DNA of 64,000 nt. Source: Salvia splendens (taxonomy: Eukaryota > Streptophyta > Magnoliopsida > Lamiales > Lamiaceae). This document shows positions 43,333-52,739 of the stretch, piece by piece (position 1 is the first letter of the stretch; the number at the start of each line of letters is the position of its first letter). A model generated the notes under the pieces. The model had not been told where the DNA came from and ran no database searches. It was given only the letters and a program-made list of their open reading frames with translations. The position numbers were made by a program, and so were the translations under genes. The stretch is from positions 16,453,197 through 16,517,196 of the forward strand of contig NC_056048.1 in assembly GCF_004379255.2 (NCBI RefSeq), read 5' to 3'.

Positions 43333-46300
43333 ACTGCCCCGGTCGTCGAAACAGCCTTGTCCGCAAGGCTGAAGAATGGAAATTGACCCTTGACATCTGC
43401 CACATCCATCCAAGTAGCTTCATCTTCCTCCAACCCGTCCCATTTGATGAGGACTTGGTCAACTGTTTCGCCCTCCCGCAGATCAGTACGCCTTGACAAC
43501 ACCTTCTCGGGTAGAATTGGAGGGTCAGCGCTGACGAGCCCGTCCGGCAGCGTGGCCTCCACCGGTGCATCCCCGATGGCCCGTTTGAGAAGGGAAACGT
43601 GGAATACCGGGTGGATGCGGGACGAAGCGGGAAGCTGCAAACGATAAGCTGTCGCGCCAATGCGAGCCTCGACCCGAAAGGGCCCGAAAAAACGCGGAGC
43701 TAACTTCCTGTTTCGGGCCGTGAAGAGGGTGGACTGGCGATGGGGGCGGAACCTCAAATAGACCATGTCACCCACGCTGAACTCGACATCCCGTCGCCGC
43801 TTGTTTGCTGAAGCTGTCATACGGTCTTGAGCTCGCCGGAGATGATGGCGTAGCAGTTCCAACACCTCGTCGCGAGAGCGAAGAGTGTCTATGACGGCTT
43901 GGGCTCGAATCTCCCCCGGGAGGAAGGTATGCAAGGTGGGCGGAGCTCGACCATAGACCACCTCGAAAGGAGTCATGCCCGAAGCCGAATGGGTGCTGGT
44001 GTTATAACAGTACTCTGCCCATGCTAGCCACTTATTCCACTGCTTCGGTCGGTCAGATGAAAAACAACGCAGGTACGTCTGCAAACACCGGTTCAAAACC
44101 TCCGTCTGCCCATCTGTTTCGGGGTGATAGGCGGAACTCATCTTCAATGTTGTTCCCGTGGCCCGAAACAATTCCTTCCAAAATGAGCTGAGGAAAATAG
44201 GGTCACGATCAGACACGATTGACCTTGGAACGCCATGAAGACGAACCACCTCGTGCGTGAACAGCTCCGCCACCTGCCGGGCTGTGAATGGGTGTCGAAG
44301 GCCTATGAAATGACCATACTTGGAAAGGCGGTCAATGACGACAAAAATGCAGTCAAACCCCCCTGCCTTCGGTAGACCGGAAACGAAGTCCATGCTAATA
44401 TCCTCCCAAATACGGTCCGGAATTGGTAGGGGCTGCAAGAGACCGGCGGGAGACTTTGTTTCGGTTTTATGCCTCTGACACGTTGCACAAGCCGCGACGA
44501 AATTTGTGACTTGCTTCATCATTCCAGGCCAAAAAACGTTTGAAGCAACCCTGCGGTATGTTCGGTAGGCGCCAGAATGTCCACCGGTAGGCGTGATATG
44601 GAACTCTGCCAGCAGCCTCGGTATCCATGGGGAATGGGGGGGGACCACAATCCTCCCTTTGTAAAACAGAGTGCCGTGCACCAGCTCGTAATGAGGGGAG
44701 GTTGGCTGTCCGGCCTCCAGTGCAGATTTGATTTTTGATAGGGCCGGGTCCGAGGACAAAGTTGCCTGAATCGTTGACCATTCCGGCCATGACGGAGTTG
44801 AGATGGCGGAGAGTTCCAGCACGTCCTCATCTCGACGGGAGAGGGCGTCGGCCGCCCTATTCAGCTTTCCTTCCTTGTATACGATAGTGAAATCGTAACC
44901 CAATAACTTGGCCGCCCAATTTTGTTGCGCTGGAGTTGCTAGTGGATGAGCTAACAGTTGACGCAGACTGCGCTGATCCGTGTGAATGATGAAGCGGCGG
45001 CCCAACAAGTAGGGGCGCCAATGGTGGATCGCGAGGACGAGGGCCATGAGCTCCTTCTCATAGGCTGATTTTGCTAAACTCCTAGGGGACAAGGTTTTGC
45101 TGAAGTAGGCCACCGGTTGACGTTCCTGCATTAATACCGCCCCTAGGCCTCGGCCCGAGGCGTCACATTCAATCACAAATTCCTTCGTGAAATCTGGCAT
45201 CCGGAGTAAAGGTGCGGAAGTCAGTGCTTTTTTAAGAGCGTCGAAAGCGGAGGCTGCCGCCGTTGGCCAGATCCAAGCGGCTTTGGCGTGGGGTGTCGGT
45301 GGTTTCTTTAAGAGCTCCGTAAGGGGGGCTGCGATCTTGCCGTAGTCGCGGATAAAACGGCGATAATACCCTGTTAAGCCGAGAAATCCGCGAACACTCT
45401 TTAAAGAAGTCGGAGTCGGCCAGCGGAGGACCGCCGAGATCTTGGCGGGGTCCATTTTAACACCCTCAAGGGACACGATATGCCCAAGATACTCGACGCT
45501 GTCCCGCCCAAGAAGACACTTTTTGGAGTTGACGACGAGGGCGTGAGCGTGCAAGGCTTCAAAAACACGTCGAAGGTGGCGCATATGATCTGCCCAGGTC
45601 GTGCTATAGACGAGGATGTCGTCAAAGAAAACCAAAACGAACTTGCGTAGCGCCGGCCTGAAGATGTCGTTCATCAAGCTCTGGAATGTTGCCGGGGCGT
45701 TGGTGAGGCCGAACGGCATAACCAGGAACTCATAATGACCGGAATGTGTGCGAAACGCCGTCTTGGGCACGTCGTTAGGGGCTACCCGGATTTGGTGATA
45801 GCCGGCTTTCAGGTCGATCTTGCTGAACCACTTGGCCCCATGTAGTTCGTCAAGTAATTCCTGTATCACTGGAATAGGATATTTGTCGGGAATGGTCCGC
45901 TTGTTCAGTTCCCTGTAATCGACGCAAAATCTCCAAGAGCCATCCTTCTTACGCACAAGGAGTACCGGGCTAGAAAAAGGGCTAGTACTTGGCTGAATCA
46001 CCCCGGAAGTCAACATCTCGGCGACGAGCTTCTCCATTTCATCTTTCTGTAAATGATTATACCGATATGGGCGGACAGAGACGGGGTCAGTACCTGGTCG
46101 CAGAGGTATGCGATGGTCAGTGCGGCGGCGGGGGGGTAAACCCGTGGCCTCCCGTGTGATCGAAGGGAACTCCTCTATCAGTTTCAGCAGTTGCGAATGG
46201 GCTGCCTGGGACAGGGACGAGCTGATCCCGAAAGGTTCCCCCACGACCTCTTTCTGTACCGAGTGGAGGACCCAGCAGCAGTCACCTTCCTCGAGGCAGC

Positions 46301-47828
46301 GGAGGTCCTGGGAGGAGCAGGCCCGCCGCATTAGAGTTGGATCGCCTTTGAGCGAAACGTGCCGGCCGTCGACTGAAAAATCCATGGAAGAGTGCTGCCA
46401 ATTTGCCCAGACGTATCCGAGAGAAGCGAGCCACGATACCCCCAAAATTACGTCGATGTTCCGGAGGGGAAAGACATAGCATGAGACCACAAACTTCTCC
46501 TTCTCTAATGTAAGAAGCACGCCCCTGCAGAGCCCTGCTGCTCGTCGTGTGGTCCCGTCGCCCAACACCACCGAGTAGGGCGATGTGGGAGTAATCGGCA
46601 GCTGGAGCCGCTGGGCACACTGTTCTGAAATGAAACAGTAGTTAGCGCCGCTATCCACCATCACCTTGACCTGTTGTGAGTCGATTTCCCCAAATAATTT
46701 CATTGTATTGGTCGTGTCCAGCCCATTCAGGGATAGGACGGAGAGCTGCGGCTCCACGTTGTTGTCCACAAGTTCTGACTCCTCGGGATCTGAATCAGCG
46801 GCTGATCCTTCTTCCTCCTCGCAGATCAGGACGTTGAGCGTCTTGGGAGGGCATCTATGAGTCGGCCCGAACTTCAGGCCGCACTTGACACAGGTCCCTG
46901 CTGCTATGTGCCGCCTATACTCCTCTGGAGACACGTTCCGGAAGCGTTTGGATAGGGGTCTTGACGAGCCAGAGGAGTGAGAGGGGGATTGGGAGTACCC
47001 CTTTGAGAAAGAGCGAGCTGGCTGGTTTGCATATGTTTGTGGCTGGGTGGATGATTGGGTGGGCGCTGATCGCGGGGGCTGGGCGGATGCCATCATGTCA
47101 ATGTCCAACGCCAATTCGACCGCATCCTCATACGTAGTGATTTTGGCGGCCTTCATTTGTAGGCGGACCTCAGGGCGAAGTGCCGCCATAAAAAATCCCA
47201 GGTATTGATGACACGAGATATCTGGAACCTGTGCGAGTCGCGCCTCGAAAGCAGCCACGAAGTCCGTTAGGGAGCCGGTGTGACGGACTGCGGCGAATGC
47301 TTCATATTCATTCAAAGCTCCATTGCCTCCAAAACGTTTCATCAATTCCCTTGCAAATCGAGCCCACGTCAGATCCGGGACTCGTTGTCGTAACAACTGG
47401 TACCACGGGAGGGCAGCGCCTGCCAGAGCTACCATGGCGACGCCAACCCGGTGCTCGGGAAGGGTTTCCGAGATCAGAAAAAACTGCTCTGCTCTTGCCA
47501 GCCACGCGAGGGCCTCTGAGCCGTCAAAGGTAGGCATGGGTGACGTCGATACACCACCCGCAGCTGTCGACTTTGACCCCCGATTCGCTGAGGTGGCCTC
47601 GTCCTCCGGTCCGGACTTATCCTTCAGCTTGAGTGAAGCGAACCCCGCACGCATCTCCTCGCGCATGGCGTTCAGATTAGAACGTACCTCCATTACTTGG
47701 TCGTCGGTGCGGCGGAATTGGGCATTCAGTTCAGTCACCGCCGCGTCCAACAAGAGCCTGCCCTGTTCCAGATTTTCCGCAGCCTTCTCCAATTCTTCCA
47801 GCCGCGTGTCCGATCGAGAGCTAACCAT
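43197..47828 (-). CDS. Gag-pol polyprotein of element E (1543 aa, intact)
   Basis: One frame from ATG 47828, 17 bp inside the 5' LTR, to the stop at 43197. Order: coiled N-terminus (about 8-60); gag core (95-245); CVKCGLKFGPTHRC zinc knuckle (313-326); protease VMVDSGANYC with Asp392; RT with LVFFDDILVYS (Asp736/737); RNase H with Asp889, Glu925, Asp951; integrase zinc domain His1077, His1084, Cys1114, Cys1117; integrase triad Asp1147, Asp1207, Glu1243 (D,D-35-E); chromodomain about 1435-1490 (VDQVLIKWDGLEEDEATWM). All catalytic residues I can check are present. The element would copy its RNA and integrate it, probably steered to chromatin by the chromodomain. Residues after about 1499 are encoded by the LTR. 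Confidence 0.95.
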   Translation of the reverse strand: MVSSRSDTRLEELEKAAENLEQGRLLLDAAVTELNAQFRRTDDQVMEVRSNLNAMREEMRAGFASLKLKDKSGPEDEATSANRGSKSTAAGGVSTSPMPTFDGSEALAWLARAEQFFLISETLPEHRVGVAMVALAGAALPWYQLLRQRVPDLTWARFARELMKRFGGNGALNEYEAFAAVRHTGSLTDFVAAFEARLAQVPDISCHQYLGFFMAALRPEVRLQMKAAKITTYEDAVELALDIDMMASAQPPRSAPTQSSTQPQTYANQPARSFSKGYSQSPSHSSGSSRPLSKRFRNVSPEEYRRHIAAGTCVKCGLKFGPTHRCPPKTLNVLICEEEEGSAADSDPEESELVDNNVEPQLSVLSLNGLDTTNTMKLFGEIDSQQVKVMVDSGANYCFISEQCAQRLQLPITPTSPYSVVLGDGTTRRAAGLCRGVLLTLEKEKFVVSCYVFPLRNIDVILGVSWLASLGYVWANWQHSSMDFSVDGRHVSLKGDPTLMRRACSSQDLRCLEEGDCCWVLHSVQKEVVGEPFGISSSLSQAAHSQLLKLIEEFPSITREATGLPPRRRTDHRIPLRPGTDPVSVRPYRYNHLQKDEMEKLVAEMLTSGVIQPSTSPFSSPVLLVRKKDGSWRFCVDYRELNKRTIPDKYPIPVIQELLDELHGAKWFSKIDLKAGYHQIRVAPNDVPKTAFRTHSGHYEFLVMPFGLTNAPATFQSLMNDIFRPALRKFVLVFFDDILVYSTTWADHMRHLRRVFEALHAHALVVNSKKCLLGRDSVEYLGHIVSLEGVKMDPAKISAVLRWPTPTSLKSVRGFLGLTGYYRRFIRDYGKIAAPLTELLKKPPTPHAKAAWIWPTAAASAFDALKKALTSAPLLRMPDFTKEFVIECDASGRGLGAVLMQERQPVAYFSKTLSPRSLAKSAYEKELMALVLAIHHWRPYLLGRRFIIHTDQRSLRQLLAHPLATPAQQNWAAKLLGYDFTIVYKEGKLNRAADALSRRDEDVLELSAISTPSWPEWSTIQATLSSDPALSKIKSALEAGQPTSPHYELVHGTLFYKGRIVVPPHSPWIPRLLAEFHITPTGGHSGAYRTYRRVASNVFWPGMMKQVTNFVAACATCQRHKTETKSPAGLLQPLPIPDRIWEDISMDFVSGLPKAGGFDCIFVVIDRLSKYGHFIGLRHPFTARQVAELFTHEVVRLHGVPRSIVSDRDPIFLSSFWKELFRATGTTLKMSSAYHPETDGQTEVLNRCLQTYLRCFSSDRPKQWNKWLAWAEYCYNTSTHSASGMTPFEVVYGRAPPTLHTFLPGEIRAQAVIDTLRSRDEVLELLRHHLRRAQDRMTASANKRRRDVEFSVGDMVYLRFRPHRQSTLFTARNRKLAPRFFGPFRVEARIGATAYRLQLPASSRIHPVFHVSLLKRAIGDAPVEATLPDGLVSADPPILPEKVLSRRTDLREGETVDQVLIKWDGLEEDEATWMDVADVKGQFPFFSLADKAVSTTGAVDRTSGWKVYSRRGSGKAVSGSEKIKEADHKGQSAGSEKIMAAKE

Positions 47829-47844
47829 CGTTCACCGCACCAAT
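47829..47844 (-). other. Element E primer-binding region
   Basis: Between the 5' LTR and the start codon there are only 16 bp: minus-strand ATTGGTGCGGTGAACG. A primer site starting TGGTGCGGTGAAC is expected, complementary to a tRNA 3' end. It is neither the iMet nor the Asp type; I do not assign the tRNA. Confidence 0.6.
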
Positions 47845-48294
47845 TGTTAGGAGTGAAGGGCGGAAGAGAGGCAGAGAGCACGGGATATGCTCTCCAATCA
47901 CACTTAATAGTTTGTAAATGCAGAATAGAGAGGAACGATCACTTGATTGAATGGAATGTAAAGAAATATCAATCCTCCGCAGAGGCCTACGACCAAGTCG
48001 TCCAATACAAATGATCTCTCCAAGATATCTTGGACTCCCTAGCTTACATTTATTTATACTGTAAAATAAATACTAGAATGCATAAAATTAGGAATCCCAT
48101 GATTTGCTCCATTTACTCCTTTGCAGCCTTGATTTAGGAATCCCATGATTTGCTTCCTTTACTCCTTCGCAGCCATGATTTTCTCACTTCCAGCTGACTG
48201 TCCCTTATGATCTGCTTCCTTGATCTTCTCACTTCCACTAACTGCCTTCCCACTTCCTCGGCGGCTGTAAACCTTCCAGCCGCTGGTCCTATCA
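47845..48294 (-). repeat. Element E 5' LTR (right copy)
   Basis: Nearly identical to 42883-43332. As the 5' LTR it would carry the promoter, with a TATAAATA on the minus strand at 48051-48058. Confidence 0.95.
48051..48058 (-). promoter_or_regulatory. TATA-like box of element E 5' LTR
   Basis: Minus-strand TATAAATA, in the middle of the LTR. Confidence 0.55.
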
Positions 48295-48299
48295 AAAAC
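48295..48299. repeat. Target-site duplication of element E, right copy (AAAAC)
   Basis: Matches 42878-42882. Confidence 0.9.
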
Positions 48300-48520
48300 G
48301 AGAAAGTAATCAGGAATGAAGAAAGAATTCAGAAGTGTGAGATTTTAGTTAACCAATGGGATAAAGTTATATGTGCTATTAATAGAACTTGTAATATACT
48401 AAGTCATAACAAGGAAGAAAATTCTCTTCTCATAGTTGTAACACCGGTCCCAATGTTAATGTAATCCATAAAGCGCACAATGAGAGAAAGTAGCACAGTT
48501 AAACGTCATAATTTACTTAC

Positions 48521-48620
48521 TGAGGTTGATCTAGAAGACCGTGGTAAATTCGACGAGGCAGATTGTATTGACAGCAAAGCACCGCTGAGTGACTGCATTG
48601 TGGGTTTGAGTAGATTAGCT
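48521..48620 (-). pseudogene. Exon fragment Y of an unrecognised gene
   Basis: Between a TTTTTTAG acceptor and a GTAAGT donor the minus strand reads ANLLKPTMQSLSGALLSIQS, ASSNLPRSSRSTS, an open Ser/Leu-rich stretch of about 33 codons. I do not recognise the family. Its neighbours on the right (exons X, a, b) have the same strand and may be the same gene. A 63-codon plus-strand frame over the same bases is treated as a shadow. Confidence 0.45.
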
Positions 48621-49104
48621 CTAAAAAATAAAGCCAAAAACAAGGTAAAAATAGAAAAAAGTATCAAGTGAACTACATCAAAGAAGACAAAGACCCTAAT
48701 ACTTGCCTTAGGAAGGGTAGGTGTGTTGTGATGGCTTCATGTAATTAGGAGTCAACTCTCATCTAGAGAACTTGGTGGTCTCTGTTGTAGTGAGATCGAA
48801 GAGGGAATTGCTAATCCACACAATATGCTGCCGGGTCCGATCAGAGAAAATGGTGGGCCTGCAATCTGAAACCAAAATAACCGCGTCGGTGATCAGTATT
48901 GGCACTATGGCCAACATCAGGTTCAGTATAAGCCGCTGAAATACTGTTAAGTTCCCTCTCTATAAATGCTGCAAAGTATAGGATATGATGGCAGTACTAA
49001 GGCCACTCAAGATGGTCCACAGACTGCTCCTATGCCATACTCCCAAATGAAAACATCAAAATGTCATAACTCCAAGGTCAGACTATAATTCACAATAATA
49101 ACAT

Positions 49105-49220
49105 TCCCTGATAACCTAGGAAGGAACAAACTTCTGAATCTGCAGGCTTCCACAAAGCATCTAAAACAGCTCTTAAAGCAATACCCAGCGTAAGGCGAGT
49201 CACGCGTTGATGCTTAATGA
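49105..49220 (-). pseudogene. Exon-like fragment X, copy 1 (unrecognised)
   Basis: Minus strand TLGIALRAVLDALWKPADSE, then VCSFLGY. Similar to copy 2 at 50925-51035 with substitutions. Leu/Ala-rich and helical, as in HEAT/ARM-like proteins, but no family is assigned. Confidence 0.35.
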
Positions 49221-50264
49221 CTGATCTGAAGTAGAAGCATTCACAAAGGATAAAAATTATAGGCAAGCTGAAAATTTTACAACAGGGTAACATTACAATT
49301 AACATAGTTAGGTTGAAGAGTATTTTACAACATTATTTATCCGGGACCATGTTCACTCTGTAAACCAATAATTTGATTTATCAATCATAATCATCAAACG
49401 GCCATGTAAAGATAAAAAACTCAAACACAGTAGACTATGTATAAAACTACCCAACTGGCATATAAGAGATGTTAGGTCAAAATAAATTGTTGAGGAACAT
49501 GACCAAACAGATCACTTCAACAGAAAAAATCATGCCATCAAATATATAGAGATCAGAGTAGTCTAGATTCCATACATTGTCATTAAATCCGGCATTGCAA
49601 AAATATTAAAATCATGAGAAAGATCAGTCACCCTGCCACAGTAGTGGCAACACAGCAAACCGAATGCCAAAGTAAAAGGAAATGTGTCTCATAAGTACTT
49701 GGGAAAGAGCTTGTAAAAACATTAACAGATATATTAATATGCCAAGAGTTAACAATAAATGGGGTTTATATATCAAAGAAACACTAATATAGCACATATT
49801 TGTACACGGCATATGAGACGAAGAAAAATAGGAAACTACGTATGCCTTAATTATAAAGATGCAAGGTACCAAAGAGTGGATTAAAAAATGCTGAAAAATA
49901 TCAGGCACAGTATAATAACACACAAAAATATAATATATGTAACAGATTAATTATAAAGCTGCAAAAGGCAGCAAATAATGAATTAAATAAGTAGAAAAAT
50001 ATAGACGCAACAACAGAGAAGCAGAAGATCAAGCAAAGCAAGCTCAAAAAGCAAAAAATAGACTTGTGCCTTCTGTCTTCAGCCCTTCCCCCCGCTTCTT
50101 TTAAGTTAAGAAGTCAGTCAACCCCTACCACCCTCGACCTTCAGATCAACTAAGTACAATCTAGTCTATTTATGCAGTAGGATCTATCAAGGAAAACACA
50201 TTAGTAGTTGAACAATAGATAACATTTGCAAGAATGAATCTAAATGCAAAGAGAAGCTTTCAAA

Positions 50265-50379
50265 TTGACTAAGAGTAACACGAGAATATGCTGAATTATC
50301 TCGGCATCCTCAAGTGCAACAGGAAGTGCAACAGGATTGGCACACACCTCTGTAATCTGACTAAAAAAGAATTTATTTC
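50265..50379 (-). pseudogene. Exon-like fragment b, copy 1 (unrecognised)
   Basis: After a GCAG acceptor: NKFFFSQITEVCANPVALPV, ALEDAEIIQHILVLLLVNLK. Helical. Copy 2 is at 52155-52277 (SQIAELLCTNPVAFEATEII). Confidence 0.45.
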
Positions 50380-50532
50380 CTGCATACAGACAAGAAAAGG
50401 GTTACATGTTTAGTGCAACACGTAGAAGAATTCCAAAGACATAAAAATAATAAAATGTTGTATGTATTCCACTTCCTACAACTAAACAAAAAATTATATC
50501 TAAATGTATGTATAAAGAAGAGAATAACTAAC

Positions 50533-50652
50533 CACAGATCCTGGTATCGTGTTCTTCAGAATTAGACAAAGCTAGACCAACTTCAATTTTATCAGGTACA
50601 AACAAGTGTAGAGCATCAGACTGATTATGCAGAAGTTCTTCATTGATGGATG
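50533..50652 (-). pseudogene. Exon-like fragment a, copy 1 (unrecognised)
   Basis: Minus strand INEELLHNQSDALHLFVPDK, EVGLALSNSEEHDTRICG, donor GTTAGT. Copy 2 at 52430-52556 shows the same with changes. Confidence 0.45.
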
Positions 50653-50924
50653 GCTTTAGTATGAAATGACACACTTAATATCGAACTAAAGTTAGGTTTA
50701 ACAAATAAATGTTTGAATATTGAAGCAAGTATTGGTTGCAGCTTTATACCCTTCAACTCGCTGGAATAAATAGTGAGGTGGTCAAAAAAGAGCAGTTATA
50801 CTGAATGAGATGGTCCAGAAACTGCTCTAATGCCTTTCTCCCGAAGGAAAACATTGGAATGTCATAAATCCAAGGTTAGACTGAAATTCACAATAATAAC
50901 ATTAACCAATAACCTAGGAAGGAA

Positions 50925-51035
50925 CAAACTCTTGAATTTGCAAGCTTCCCTAAAGCATCTAAAGCAGCTCGTAGAGCAATACACAGCATATGGTGAGTCA
51001 CAAGTTGATGCTTATTGACTGATCCTGAAGCAGAA
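50925..51035 (-). pseudogene. Exon-like fragment X, copy 2 (unrecognised)
   Basis: Minus strand IALRAALDALGKLANSRVCS. See copy 1. Confidence 0.35.
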
Positions 51036-51439
51036 ACATTCACAAAGGATAAACATTACATGCAAGCTGAAAATTTTAGAACGGGGTAACATTACAACTC
51101 ATAGTTAAGTTGAATAGTATATTACAACACTATTAATCTGTTCTTATGTTCACTCAGTAAACCAGAATTTGTTGTATCAATCATAATCATCAAACGGACA
51201 GGTAAAGAAAACAAACTCAAACACAGTAGACTATGTACAAACTACTGAACTGGCATATAAGAGATGTTAAGTCAAATTAAATTGTTGAGGATCTTGACCA
51301 AATATACAGAAATCAAAGTAGTCTAGATTCCATGTATTGTACATAGTGGCAACAAGCTGCAGTTTCCATTCCTGCATTGCAAAAATATTAAAATCATGAG
51401 AAAGGTCAGTCACTCTGCTACAGTAGTGGCAACACTAAC

Positions 51440-51507
51440 CTCATAGAAAGTATCTTTACTTGACACTAATTGAGTGTCCAACCAGCTTCCAAGGCCCACG
51501 GTTTCTT
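51440..51507 (-). pseudogene. Exon-like fragment (unrecognised), only in unit 2
   Basis: Minus strand VGLGSWLDTQLVSSKDTFYE directly before a GTTAGT donor. Unit 1 lacks most of this stretch at the matching place (around 49.65 kb), so one copy gained or lost about 80 bp. Confidence 0.4.
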
Positions 51508-52154
51508 TTTTTTAGATGCAATTACAGCAAACCGAATGCCAAAGTAAAAAGGGAATGTGTGTAGTAAGTAACTAGGAAAGAGCCTATAAAAACATTTAAC
51601 ATATATATTAAGAAACCAAGATTTGACAATCAATGGGGTTTACATATCAAAGAAACACTTATATAGCACGTATTTGTCAGGGCATATGAGACAAAGAAAA
51701 ATAGGATGCTATCTATGTATGTATTAATTAATTATGGTGCAAGGTAGCAAAAAGTGGATTAGAAAAAGTAGAAAAACGTCAGGCACAGTATAACAAACAA
51801 AAATATAATATATGTAACAGATCAATTATAACAAACAAAAATATAATGTGTAACAGATCAATTATAAAACTGCAAAATGCAGCAAAGAATGAATTAAATA
51901 AGTAGGAAAAATATAGGCGCAACAACCAAGAAACAAAAGATCACAAAGCAAGCTCAAAAATCAATAAATAGACTTGTGCCTTCAGTTTTCCACCCTTTCC
52001 CCCTCATCTTTTAAGTTAAGAACTCAGTCGCCCCCTACCACCCTCGACCTTCGGATCGACTAAGTACTTTCTAGTCTATTTATGCAGTAGGAACTATCAC
52101 GGAAAACACTTTAGTTCCACGAGAGATAACATTTGCAAGAACGAATCTAAATGC

Positions 52155-52277
52155 TTAGAGAGGCCTTCAAATCGACTAAGAGTAGCACAAGAATATGCTG
52201 AATTATCTCAGTAGCCTCAAACGCAACAGGATTGGTACACAGCAGCTCTGCAATCTGACTCAAACAGAAAGTCTTTC
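52155..52277 (-). pseudogene. Exon-like fragment b, copy 2 (unrecognised)
   Basis: TTTAG acceptor, then SQIAELLCTNPVAFEATEII, QHILVLLLVDLKA. Confidence 0.45.
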
Positions 52278-52429
52278 CTAAATACAGCTAAGAAAAGGGT
52301 TAAGGTTTAGTGCAACAAGTAGAAGAATTCCAAGGAGATAAAAATAATAAACTGTTGTATGTATTCCACTTCCTACAACAAACAAAAAAATTATGTCTAA
52401 ATGTATGTACAAAGAAGAGAATAACTAAC

Positions 52430-52556
52430 CACACATCCTGGTATCGTGGTGATATTGTGTTCTTCAGAATTAGACAAAGCAATTCCAACCCCAATTTTAT
52501 CAGGTACCAACAAGTGTAGAGCATCATAAAGATTTGGCAGTAGTTTTTCATTGATG
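52430..52556 (-). pseudogene. Exon-like fragment a, copy 2 (unrecognised)
   Basis: INEKLLPNLYDALHLLVPDK, IGVGIALSNSEEHNITT, donor GTTAGT. It contains a small insertion relative to copy 1 (ATATCACCACG). Confidence 0.45.
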
Positions 52557-52739
52557 GCTTTAGTATGAAATGACACACTAAATATCGAACTAAAGTAAAT
52601 AAATGTTTGAATATTGAAGCAAATATTGGTTGCAACTTTATACCCTTCAACTCGATGGAATAAATAGTGAGGTGGTCAAAATTGAACCGGAGCAGTAGTA
52701 CACTGCCCTCCATTCCATCCATTATGTATTAACAAGTTA

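Larger units (their letters stand above)
42883..48294 (-). mobile_element. Element E: complete, young chromovirus-type (Reina-like) Ty3/gypsy retrotransposon
   Basis: A 5412-bp element: two 450-bp LTRs (42883-43332, 47845-48294) with TG...CA ends, a perfect AAAAC duplication on each side, one uninterrupted gag-pol frame, and a chromodomain. In the first 180 bp of the LTRs I count only two differences (aataatt/aatagtt, gattgcatgg/gattgaatgg), implying very recent insertion. The compact size, short LTRs and C-terminal chromodomain fit the Reina clade, though clade assignment is inference. It interrupts an intron of the NDX relic. Confidence 0.95.
49000..50795 (-). repeat. Tandem duplication, unit 1
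   Basis: About 1.8 kb homologous to 50796-52685, with point changes and small indels throughout (for example CCCTACCACCCTCGACCTTC in both, 1.9 kb apart). Each unit holds one copy of exon-like fragments a, b and X of an unrecognised gene. The visible divergence suggests an older duplication. Confidence 0.85.
50796..52685 (-). repeat. Tandem duplication, unit 2
   Basis: Partner of 49000-50795; ends near GAGGTGGTCAAAA, which also ends unit 1. Confidence 0.85.

Noticed and set aside
43245..47850. Many frames antisense to element E's gag-pol
   Set aside because: They are shadows of a long GC-rich coding region; none has domain similarity.
42883..48294. A functional virus-like envelope gene in element E
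   Set aside because: After integrase there is only a chromodomain and a short tail; no signal peptide or membrane segment is visible.
48480..48671. 63-codon plus-strand frame
   Set aside because: The opposite strand holds a splice-bounded exon-like segment matching the orientation of all neighbouring fragments; the plus frame has no recognisable motif.
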